Part shown: positions 14,234 through 32,540 of the stretch, in pieces | Layout: the number at the start of each line of letters is the position of its first letter | Position numbering within the stretch: the stretch's first letter is position 1 | From: Trichoplax sp. H2 | Taxonomy: Eukaryota > Placozoa > Uniplacotomia > Trichoplacea | DNA: 64,000 nucleotides | Assembly (NCBI GenBank): GCA_003344405.1 | Contig: NOWV01000123.1 | Location: forward strand, 62,001-126,000 | Direction of reading: 5' to 3' | The notes under the pieces: model-generated | The model's database searches: none | What the model was told of the DNA's origin: nothing | Seen by the model: the letters and a program-made list of their open reading frames with translations, nothing else | Made by a program: the position numbers and the translations under genes

Positions 14234-17200
14234 CTATTTCAGTAATTCTTTAATAGTTTCTTCGATTTCCTGTAACAGTCATGTTATTGAAAAAGTTAAC
14301 TACAGTATATACATTGCAGAGACGAAAACGAGAAATTTAATTCTATTATTACAATAAATTAACTATTAATTAAAGTTATTGTATTTTTGATGCTTACTCA
14401 TATTTAAACAAGCAAACAGATTTATGAAGGGATTATATTTACTCACCAATGGCGCAACTGTTGGTGAGTATCGTTGAACCGGTACGCCCTCTTTATTGCA
14501 GAGAAATTTACTAAAATTCCATTTAATAAAATTTCCTAATGTCCCTGGTAAACGAGATTTCAAATATTTATACAGAGGAAGAGCCTCTGATCCATTGACT
14601 TTAATTTTACTGAAGAGCTGGAATTCAGCGTTGAAATTTTTTTCTGCAAATTCTTTTATTTCTGCGTTAGACTTAGGTTCCTGATGAAATTATTAATGCA
14701 ACAGTTATCCAATATTGCAATGTAATACGAATCGCAATATAATTTAAATATCTATTTCAATGTTACGAATGATTGATTGTACGAAGACGAGGTTAGGGCT
14801 GACAATGAGTACATTTAAGCTAATGACATAATCGACATCACTAAATCAATTTAAGGGATATTTTAATCAGTTCAGTGAAAATCTACTTCAAGTCAGGTAC
14901 GATAGCAGCGAATGTAACATATGACTGTGCCTAGCATAGTACCAGGCATAGCATTAGTATCTTCGTATCTATAGTTTTACTAGAGCCAATGAGACTTATC
15001 AATTATAATTATTCTTAATGGATGCAATCATTAGCTTTAGTAATTCATACACATTGCGGTTAGTTCTATAGTATATACTTTTATAATTAAAAGGACTATG
15101 GTTGGCTGTGTCATATCAAACTAACATAACGTACAACATTTTGGAAGTAGTGAGGTTAATGTTTTCGGATGATTTCTGAAAAGTTACTAATTTGGCGCTT
15201 TAATACAGTACTATATGCTTAATTAATTCTACCAGGATTGACTTACTTGATTTCCGAACTGGTTACAAGGGAAGCCCAGTATACGGAGTCCAGACTTTGC
15301 ATACAGCACGTGCAGTTGCTGCAGTTGAGTGTAGTTCTTTTCCGTTAGCCCTCAAAAAGACGCTACATTCACGATTAGCGTTACATATCCTCTACATTGA
15401 AAATTAAAGCTCTAAATCAATACAAATCATGATACGTAAGTGATAATGTCATACAATCTTTTGCTCAATATACGTACTTATACTTCTCCAAGCTAATTTC
15501 ATCACCGTCGATGGTATTGGCTTTAAATGGGTAAATATTTGGGGACTTCCCGATCTCTTCATTGATTTCCTATATTAGGGATAAGGGCATACCACTCATA
15601 ATTAATTAATTGTTTATTAAGAAATGAATCAATTAATTACCAGTTTCAATAAAAGTAATTATATTGTTAATAATTATAAGTTAGCCTTATAAAAAGTATT
15701 TTAACATTTAATTTCATCATTTCTAGAAAAATAAAAGACTACTTACTTCTTTACTTCTACCTATTTTTACACCCATTGCTTCTAATTTCTTCATCCAAGC
15801 TAGCTGATCATTTTCATTTGGCACTAATAGCATCATATCTATTATAACAATAATGCATATATAATGCATAAATGAGTTACGCACAAAATTTAATCTACTA
15901 GCGTTCATTACCTTAATCGATTTTATGATCAGGCAATAATATGTGCAGTTGTAACGTATTGAATACGTATTTATACTCAACGTATAGTATTACAGTATAC
16001 TAGCGCAAACGCCATATACATACTGCTAATTCGCTTTCCGTTTTCAACATTACCTTGGTACTGACTTCCTTCATCGAATGTAATTTCTATGGCAGTGTCA
16101 TCATTACTAGTTACTGAAGCAACGGTCATTTCTTTCAGAGGAAATGCCCGCTTCGGATACGGGTCCTAATCCAAAGTTTTAAGATATTCAGTATCTGTAC
16201 AATAATCTCATGCTAATTTGTCTAGTAGTATATCATGGTATCTTACCAATTCTGATCCATATTTGAAAAGAAATTCCTGAGATGGAGCGACAACATAAAA
16301 AGATCTTGAGTTCATAAACATGCCTTTTCGTTCCATATACATACTGTAAGATCCACATTCTCCGGTGACGGTTTTAGCAGATGGCCCCGTATTACTATTC
16401 GGAGGGTCTGGATATGGATACATTAAACAAAATTTTAGTGTGGAGTATTGTATTAGCTATTCAGGATAACAGTAAAATCATGATATCAATCTTACATTAA
16501 TACATAATTTTACAATTTACTTACCATCTTCTTTAAAGCGATAAAATAAGTAGCCGTCTTTGAAATTGTGATCATCGACGACATGATGGATAATACCAGT
16601 GTCTAAGATTTGCTGAAATACATTGATGGCAAATGAACAATCAATTTCATAGGTAGGCATATTTTATAGAGTAAAATTATTAGCACAATTAATTGGTAGC
16701 ACAATTATTTTATAAATTTTAAGAGTAGCGTACAAATACGAATAAAAAGAATAGTAAATCCATTATTTTGTTGCATAGATTTGTAATGTCTTTGTGTTGT
16801 AATTTTTCCTACCTGGCCAACTTTGATAGCTTCTTTGCGGTCATCCGCCAAGTTTTCTTTAACAAACCAATCAACTGCTTCACTACCTATTTTCATCGAT
16901 TGAAGGTTTTATAGTTAACAGTAACCATAATATATTGTATGTATCTATTACGAGAACATTTTATTGTTCAAAGATTATGTTACTGTATACGTTGCAATGA
17001 TACAAAAGAGTTCTGTCTGATTGCGAAAGATATTTCCGTAATAATTCACCTATAAAACATTTGGCGTATGTTCTGAAATGGTAGATCCTGTCTTTGATAG
17101 AAATACCACTGGATCCCCTAAGACGTTTAGCAATGTCTTCAGCCTGTATGCATTCATTGTAAAAAATTTTGAACGTGATTATGTTCGTTAGTACTTAAAT

Positions 17201-17344
17201 TAATAATATATATTAGTGACGATACAGTACTAAGCAATCGTCATTTGATGTAAAAATGGATTACTATAATAGTTATAGATTACAAATTGTACTTAATTAG
17301 CGGCTGAATACCTGTTCAACACTTAAGGTACAGGATGAAGACAT
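14234..17344 (-). CDS. DEP-PH-glutathione peroxidase (GPX4-like) fusion selenoprotein
   Basis: Eleven exons on the minus strand: 17344-17312, 17143-17050, 16886-16813, 16612-16525, 16407-16247, 16165-16054, 15838-15747, 15569-15478, 15391-15247, 14680-14447, 14269-14234. They total 1161 nt, 386 residues. Every junction has AG/GT ends and matching phase. The ATG is the first one after an in-frame TAG (17410-17408). DEP domain about residues 12-96 ([43 protein letters not shown]). PH domain about 112-217 (strand motifs [11 protein letters not shown] and [12 protein letters not shown]-terminal helix [15 protein letters not shown]). Peroxidase about 222-386 (NVASF[13 protein letters not shown], [18 protein letters not shown]). 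The catalytic tetrad is Sec262, Gln293, Trp351, Asn352. There is no oligomerisation loop, as in monomeric GPX4-type phospholipid hydroperoxidases, which reduce lipid hydroperoxides with thiols. DEP and PH suggest membrane or phosphoinositide targeting (inference). The peroxidase exon has no start codon of its own, so it cannot easily be a separate gene. Confidence 0.85.
15352..15354 (-). other. In-frame TGA, predicted selenocysteine codon (Sec262)
   Basis: On the minus strand exon 15391-15247 reads GTA GCG TCT TTT TGA GGG CTA ACG, that is V-A-S-F-(TGA)-G-L-T. In the GPX family this position, after the V-A-S-x motif and before G, is the catalytic selenocysteine or cysteine. The reading frame on both sides is intact and conserved, which argues for recoding and against a nonsense mutation. 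Confidence 0.85.
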
Positions 17345-18690
17345 TTTGCTAATCTTTCTTACAGACGAAGAAAGGAAACGCAACAATTTGACAGAAGATG
17401 AGATTTTCTAATCTCTAGTACCGTTTTAAGGAGAATGTTAAAATATAAGTTAGTTATACGCATGAGTATTTCTATGTAAAAATTTACCCTGTACTGTAAT
17501 GTAACTGCAAAACATTTACGAATTAATCAATTATTTAATATGGTAATTATGCAGTATTATAATTCATAATCATATATATATATACACTGTACATAGAATA
17601 TATATAATCGATCTTGCAGATAATGTTGTTAATATTACTAATGACCTCTTTCGCGAGTCATGACCCCTAGAGACCTGCCCACCAAGAAGTCATGATGACG
17701 ACTAGGTACTGTACATTTAGTGTACCAGTGATACGAGTAGAACACAGCACTCTAAGTACGCTACCGTACAGTATATAGGACTGTCCTGTATTGGGGCTAT
17801 ATAGCACCGCAACGTCTGTCGCACAAAGCATACGGTATATCAATGCAGGACCATACAATGATCATGCGTTCTCGTGTAATATTAGAATTAGGGAAAATAA
17901 AATAAAATAAATTAAATTAAGATTAAAAATTTGATTTTAAATCGATAGTGTATGCCCTTAATTTAGGTTCAGCGTGTACTTCATTATGGGGCTACTAAGA
18001 AAGGAATAGTGATAGTATCACTGCCGTACATTTGATTTGACCTAAAATTTTTGTGCTAGCTACTAATGACTTGTATGAGGTTAAAACTTGTTCCAAGAAA
18101 ATCGCTGACTCGTGTCCTTTCTACCATACAATCGTGCTAGCATGTCAGTATTTCATTTCGTATTTTAGGTTGCAATATTTCTTATGGTATTAAGTTCCAA
18201 TAGCCACTTGTGAAATATGACAGAATGTTGTATTATAAACACTACATTACTATACAGTATAAGAATGAGTAGAATGGATAATAGTCACAACACTACAGTA
18301 CTGTACTCCAGTATTGTTTTTACATCACTCTTAACACTCTTAAGAAGGTTTATATAATTGGTAACTCTTTTTAAGATTCGTAGATACATATACTGTACTG
18401 TATACTAGTGTAATTACTAGCGAAGGCAATTCGCTCTGTGAAAACCAAAGTGCAGGTTTCGTCGTGGGTTATTAAGGTAAAATACTTTTAACGGTCCCTG
18501 GTTTTGCATGTGATTATTATTCTTAGGTTAAATAATAATTAATCATTATTTATAATTATTAGTACTTACTGCACAAAAGTGTTTATGTTGATTTCCAAGC
18601 TTCTAATCTGCTTGTCTGAAAGCCACGACACTGGTTTCAATCCTGAAATATCAGTGCGACACGCTTAAAAGATTCTGACGTTAGTATGCG
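17345..18690. other. Intergenic region upstream of the DEP-PH-GPX gene
   Basis: No exon recognised. The selenoprotein promoter should lie at its left end (minus strand), but I see no clear core promoter motif. A 63-codon open stretch at 17667-17858 has no recognisable similarity. Scattered single copies of TACTGTA appear. Confidence 0.4.
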
Positions 18691-18699
18691 CATGTGTTC

Positions 18700-19050
18700 A
18701 CGGTATGGTTTTGCACAGTATGATGAACTGTAAATTACAGTACAGTCTCTGCAATTTAAAGTGTCACCTCAGTCCGGTTTGCACTGTGGCACTGTGGCAG
18801 TTCTGTTCAAACGACTTTAGGTACTGTACTGTACACTGTACTGTACTGTACTGTACAGTGCACAGTACAGCGGTAGCCGTAAAGTACAGTACAGTACTGT
18901 ACAGTACTTGCAAAGACAACCACTACCGACTGCCGATCAGTGATTAATACAGTACTGTACTGTACTATTAAGGGTACTATTTAACTGGCGTGGTGAGCCT
19001 TATACTGTACTGTACACTGTACAGTAGTCCCAGCCATAATAACCTCTATT
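18700..19050. repeat. Palindromic TACTGTAC/GTACAGTA repeat cluster
   Basis: Dense alternating copies of TACTGTAC and GTACAGTA, self-complementary, interspersed with unique sequence (best at 18820-18920, 18950-18970 and 19000-19026). Open stretches that run through it are rich in Y, T, V and C and are repeat artefacts. Confidence 0.85.
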
Positions 19051-19216
19051 ACTCAGATTCTCATGCGTAAATAGCTTAAACGATGATACATTATTGTAAG
19101 AGTCTATAACTCAAATTTCATGCGATTATTCAAAGAGTAAGAGAATAATGTATCATCGTTTAAGCTATTTACGCTGAGTATCTGAGTAATCGGGGTTATT
19201 ATGGCTGGGCCTACTG
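19022..19216. mobile_element. Foldback (inverted-repeat) element, MITE-like
   Basis: Left arm about 19022-19095 and right arm about 19143-19216 are near-perfect reverse complements: both carry CCAGCCATAATAACC, then ATTACTCAGA, then AAATAGCTTAAACGATGATA. The central spacer is about 47 bp. The arms start inside the TACAGTA repeat family (ACAGTAG...). It has no coding capacity. I could not define a target-site duplication with confidence. Confidence 0.7.
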
Positions 19217-19223
19217 CACAGTA

Positions 19224-19271
19224 CAGTTTTCAAACAGCAGTGCTGTACTGTACGCTGCTGTTTGAAAACTG
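19224..19271. repeat. Perfect 17-bp inverted repeat around a TACTGTAC core
   Basis: CAGTTTTCAAACAGCAG at 19224-19240 is exactly the reverse complement of 19255-19271, with a 14-bp spacer containing CTGTACTG. It lies immediately right of the larger foldback element. Confidence 0.85.
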
Positions 19272-19309
19272 TTCAGGCATACAGTAAAGTAGTGTAGCTT
19301 AAGGATGTG

Positions 19310-19480
19310 CAAAGTCAACCCGAAGCCGTATTTAAACCCGGACTCGAGAGCGGGGTTCGGGTTAAGAATTTCTGTTATGATACAGTGGTCATAGCGATTT
19401 GACTCATTTCGGGTTAGAATATCAACAATCGGATCGGGTTTTATCGGGTTCGGGCTGCCTTTTCACTCTATTGCACAACA
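19310..19480. mobile_element. CGGGTT-rich patch, possible degraded transposon end
   Basis: A locally GC-richer patch with repeated CGGGTT/TCGGG words (for example near 19362, 19418, 19436 and 19446). It differs in composition from its surroundings. Repeated GGGTTCGGG words occur near the ends of some DNA transposons. No ORF or intact termini are visible, so this is a weak call. Confidence 0.3.
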
Positions 19481-19769
19481 CTGGACTGTAGCCCTTAGTT
19501 AGGTCTTTAAATTTTTAAGGTATTTACTTTAAATTTGAGTGAAATTTTACGAATACAGATCACTACAACCTTGAGCAATGGCACTTAGTATTTTATTATT
19601 ATTTTTACTGCATTACTGAGTTTTTTTATTTCTTTGAAATTTCGAATACAAACTATCAGTCACTGGTACGTGTACGGTCGGTTCAACCAGTATACAGTAC
19701 TAGTCATGCTGAATAGTGGTCTTTTTAGAAGGAAGATGCGAAACACTAGTGTCTGGTAGAGTAGGGTAG

Positions 19770-19930
19770 AGTACCGTACAGTGTACAGTACTGTACAGTA
19801 TTCACTAGTCACTACTCAGTGCTAGAGTCATATGAGTCCTTCTCTCTTTCTGTACCGTGCCGCAATACGGTACTGTATTGTACTGTACAAGTGTACATAC
19901 TGTACTGTACAGTACAATGTACAGTTGGCG
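19770..19930. repeat. Palindromic TACTGTAC/GTACAGTA repeat cluster
   Basis: Clustered TACTGTAC and GTACAGTA words around 19775-19802 and 19865-19925. Non-coding. Confidence 0.8.
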
Positions 19931-21595
19931 TCGTTCCCATCGAATAGCTGCATAATTATAACTTATGGTTTAATATGGCGACGTCCTGTAGATGTACTGT
20001 ACGTTTATACAGAAGTTATTGGATTTGGTTGACTACAATTGTTATACATTGTAAATTGTCAGATGTGTTAGGACAATCATTCTCTGAGAGCCAAAAGTGC
20101 TTACTTGTTTGATAATGTAGTGTAGTACAGTATTAATGTTTTATTATTCTTGGAATTGCCGCAAGCAAAATTAAAACAATACTGTAGAGAAAACAAGTTT
20201 AAGAATAGTCTGTCTACCGCTACAATTGACAGATTGAGACAGCAAGACGGTTACCATGCTAATATGATAATACAAGTAGTGTATACTGTATGTTACTTTA
20301 AGTGCATATGCGCCACCTTTTCGGTGTAGCATTATTCGTATTAATTTGTTCGTTTGCATTCATAATTTTACATTGGACAGTATATGCTTAAAATACGAGT
20401 AATTTAGTTTTGGACGAAATGTAAAATGAAAGGTTGCATTATTTTAGTTGTACACTTGATGAGGGTATTGTGTCCAATGTCTCATCAGGCACTTCTCGAG
20501 GTTAAGAAGTCCAGGATACTAGACAAGAAGCTAAACAATTGGTACTGTGTGATGGAGTATTAGTGTCTGTGACTCTGTAGTATCCTCGGCCGAAAGTCTG
20601 AGTAATTGATAAAGGATTAATCTCCATATGCGTACTCTGTGCTGAGCTTGATAGCGTCAAAGTAGGTCAAAAAAGCCGGAGTATAGTGCTGATTAAATAT
20701 TATTAACTTCGATATGCTATTATCGTAAGATATGATCAATTCCACTATACTGGACACATACAGTATATGATGTAGGACACTGGCAGATTCTATGTGCGGT
20801 AGCGTAGGGCTGTTGAGAAACATTGTTAGATAACCGTTTGTTTAAATATTTTGCCTGAAGGTGCACAAAGTCTGAAGGAAAATAGTAATTCATTCAGAGA
20901 CCCTAATTACCCCCCTAATCATCATCAGCTGTATCACTGTTAGCCAAGGATTGATGTACTTGTATAGATATTTGAAAGGCGTTTATCTTTTAATTATAAC
21001 TATTCCATTCGAAAGTGGTGTAATATTACTTACTATCAGTCTATCACCGATATAATGTTTAAATATATATAGGAGTTTTCGGTGCAAAACTCAATCTTTC
21101 CCTCTAGTGAAAGATCATTTAGTTTTCACTATATTTTGCAATCTAGTACTTGACTGTCATTACGAAGGGCTGCCCTGGCTTCGTAATAATACTGTAATAA
21201 GAATAATATTATTATATAATGATGCAAAAAGGTAGTTTTAGCCATTTAGGCAGAATCCAAGCATGCATGAATTAAAGTGAGCAAATTTAAGTCAGTACGA
21301 CAGTAAGTTTTCAAAAGTGCCTGAACCAATATTGTAGGAAGCTGGACACTTCGTTCTAGAAAAGGTTAGGCATTAAAAAAAAATGTTCGCTTTGTGTCGA
21401 ACCGTAAATAAATAAGACTACATTTGCCTTCGGCAAGTTATTATAAGATTTCCCAAGCATGTATACGAAAGTAGCGTATTGAATAGTGCACTGCTATGCA
21501 GTACACTGGTATGTACAGTAAATGTTTACTAATGTCGTTGGCTGTTTACAAACCAGTAGTCTTGGTGTCTCCTCATTTAAACCGTACGGCTTACG
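19931..21595. other. Intergenic, no gene recognised
   Basis: No recognisable exon on either strand. Open stretches at 20171-20359 and 20617-20823 (minus) are short and without family resemblance. Confidence 0.4.
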
Positions 21596-21865
21596 ATTAT
21601 GATTACTGTACATGTACTGTACTGTACTGTATGTACACTACATTGTACTGTAAAGTACAGTACAATATGATGTTGAGTTTACAGTAAGTTACTGTACACT
21701 ACAGTACAGTATACTGTACCGTACAGTATATCAGAAATACGGATTGCGCCCGTGCAAAAATTTTAGATAGTGTACAGTACCGTAGCTTTACTGTAGCTCT
21801 GTACTGTACAGAATTTCTCAACAGAGTCATTGTACTGTACACTGTACAGTACGGTACAGTACAAT
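21596..21865. repeat. Palindromic TACTGTAC/GTACAGTA repeat cluster
   Basis: Two dense blocks, about 21605-21735 and 21765-21865, of self-complementary TACTGTAC/GTACAGTA words. Confidence 0.8.
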
Positions 21866-22860
21866 AGGGTCTACCCGATCTACCGTAATATTTACTGTTT
21901 TAACTGCAAATCGGAAGACCCATTTTCTTCTCAGCGGCATGCCATTCATTTACTTTGCAAATTTTTTTGTAATGATTCACAAGTATCTTTTTATTTTGGT
22001 CATTGAATCACATATAGTATTCTAACAAAAACTGCAAGTAGCTTCGTGTTTTATTTATTGCTGTATGGGATACCGTATATTACTCTATTACAGTATTTAA
22101 ACTATTACGAGAGTTGCAGCCAAAGCTTGCTAAGCTAAACGTGATTCATTTATCAGATTACTCATGCATTTTGCCATCTAGAAATACATAAAAATAATAC
22201 CCAATTGCGTAAGGTCTACAGTACAGTACTGTAGACTATATAGTGTACGCTGAATTTACTATATTTTAGATAAAGTCAACTTGGCATAGGGTATCCTTCA
22301 CCTCATGATAGATATCTTTATATGAGTTAAACAATCTGTATGTACAGTAAGTACTCATTTACCCTTAATAAAAAGTTAAAAAGTTTTCAATGTGTTAGAT
22401 TTGTGTAATCGTGCGGAATGCAAAATTGGATGAGCATAAGATTATATTTAACTGATATGAAAATATGTGAGTTAGCCAGCACATGTAAAATCGTAATTCA
22501 TACTGTTGTATGCACTGAAGAGTTAATGAGTGACGTCTAAATAACGCCTAGACCAGGATAGCAAAGGTGGCAAAGGAAAATGACTAAAGAACTATTACCA
22601 AATCTGCTATTATTATGCATATTAGGCTCACTATGCGGAATGGATAATTAGCTGCACAGGTCGAGGGGGGCAATCATCTCCGTCATCATTGTGCTATTAT
22701 TATTACCATTATTAATGCCCTTTTTAGATATGCCAAAGCCGAGCTAAATATAATAAACAACAAGAAGGTAGAGGATGAAAGAGATTTTTTATTAAAAGGA
22801 AGAGAATAAGAAAGCGCACGCGCATACCTATTAATGTTTACAAAGCTTCAAGTCCGCTGA

Positions 22861-30968
<8,108 letters not shown>

Positions 30969-32467
30969 TGATTTGTGTATGAAATATAATTATTGATGAA
31001 AAGTAATATATACAATATAAAGTATGTTATTTGTATAAATTGGCGTCTTAACATGCTGTTGATCCCTGTTTAACGTTTGTATCATATATATCGATTACCG
31101 TAATAGAAAAATGGATATGACATGTCATTTGCCTCTATTTCATGTTTCCATAGAATGACTGTACTTTATTTATTAGTTATAATTATTGTTGAAGCCGGTC
31201 TTTATTGAGCTTGTTCGTAAACTAATGTGTATACATGTGTTATTTATTATATTAGCTACAGTACATATTTATATCATATAACGAAAGATTTCTTAATTAT
31301 TTTCACTTTGGCCCACTATGTCATATCTATTACGCTATTGATATAATTCTTGTCTGTCTTTTCTAAAGCAATCTTTGTTGCTTGTACTATTTATTGCGGC
31401 TTTATAAGTTATAATAGACGCGCATTTTGTGTTTATTTGATACCAATTTGTCAGCTTATACGGTAAGGTGAATATCATTAGAAACAATTAAATTGCAGCT
31501 ATAATGTTCCGTTTGTTAATTTCATCTATACCAACATATACATACATGTAGCTGTTACGCTTCCTTCATTGATTCCGTTTGAGTCGTTGCTTAAGTTTAT
31601 GATCACATCTAAAGTAAATAACTGTATTACAATTGATGATCTGTAGCTATTCCTACAGTATTGATCGTGTGCGCTTTGTATAATGTATGCCATATTTTTG
31701 AAGTCTGTTTTATATCTGTTTATCATAATGCGACTACTACTAAAGATTGTACTAAACTGTGAGGATAGTTTGAACGACGAAAAGTATTTTATATGACTGG
31801 TTTAAAATTCAATGATTTACGTTGTAACTGTTATGACATCATATGCATAAAAGCGATCTCGTTTAATATCGTGAACGAAATCTAACCTCAATATTAAATT
31901 ATATAATTTGTAATGTATTTTACCCATGGTTCGATTCCTAAAATTGCAATAAAGATCCTAAGTTTGATAAGAATCATTACGTGTCACTGTATTGGATTGT
32001 TGCTTTTTAATAAATGCATAGAATTTCGTTGTATTCATTGCTCGCTATATTACTTTCACTCCTCACACAATACCGTACTCTCTTTAATACTGCACAGGAA
32101 TACGGAACTTGAATATTTTTGATAGTGTCTAGTACTAGTAATGTAGTTATGAAGCAGAATATATTATAATACAAGTATCGATTTCAAATACAGTGTTACC
32201 GTTACACCGGACTCAATAAATGTGATTGAATTGGTTATAAAAATTGTGGAATTCTTATTACCTAAATGTCATAGACCGTTTTAAATGGTAATACTATCTA
32301 CAAGGTTGTCATGTATCGCTCAATTACATTCTTAAAAGCAGGAGTAACTTATGAGTAATCTTTGGCTCTATAAGCCGAATTATTGCGCGTTAACGTATCT
32401 AATAATTATGATAAGTTTACCTACAATTTTCACAAAAAATCCTTATTTTATTATCATAACGGCAATA
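30969..32467. other. Intergenic between convergent ZSWIM and POLR2E genes
   Basis: Holds the presumed 3' UTR of the ZSWIM gene at its left end. No exon recognised. A tRNA B-box-like word GGTTCGATTCC near 31927 lacks an A box and a foldable cloverleaf, so I do not call it. Confidence 0.4.
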
Positions 32468-32473
32468 TTTATT
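32468..32473 (-). terminator. Polyadenylation signal AATAAA of POLR2E
   Basis: AATAAA on the minus strand, 68 nt past the POLR2E stop codon, a typical spacing for a short 3' UTR. Confidence 0.55.
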
Positions 32474-32540
32474 AACAACACATAATACATACAATATTGG
32501 GTTTGATTATATAATAGTTAACGAAATATTATTGCTTCGC

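Noticed and set aside
15247-15391. Reading the TGA as a nonsense mutation (GPX pseudogene)
   Set aside because: The stop falls exactly on the family's Sec/Cys position, the remaining exons are intact with catalytic residues, and a SECIS-like hairpin follows. Recoding is the simpler reading.
18700-19050. CRISPR array
   Set aside because: Repeats are short, palindromic and irregularly spaced in a eukaryotic genome. There is no repeat-spacer regularity.
31927-31938. tRNA B-box-like word GGTTCGATTCC
   Set aside because: No A box at the right distance and no cloverleaf could be drawn.
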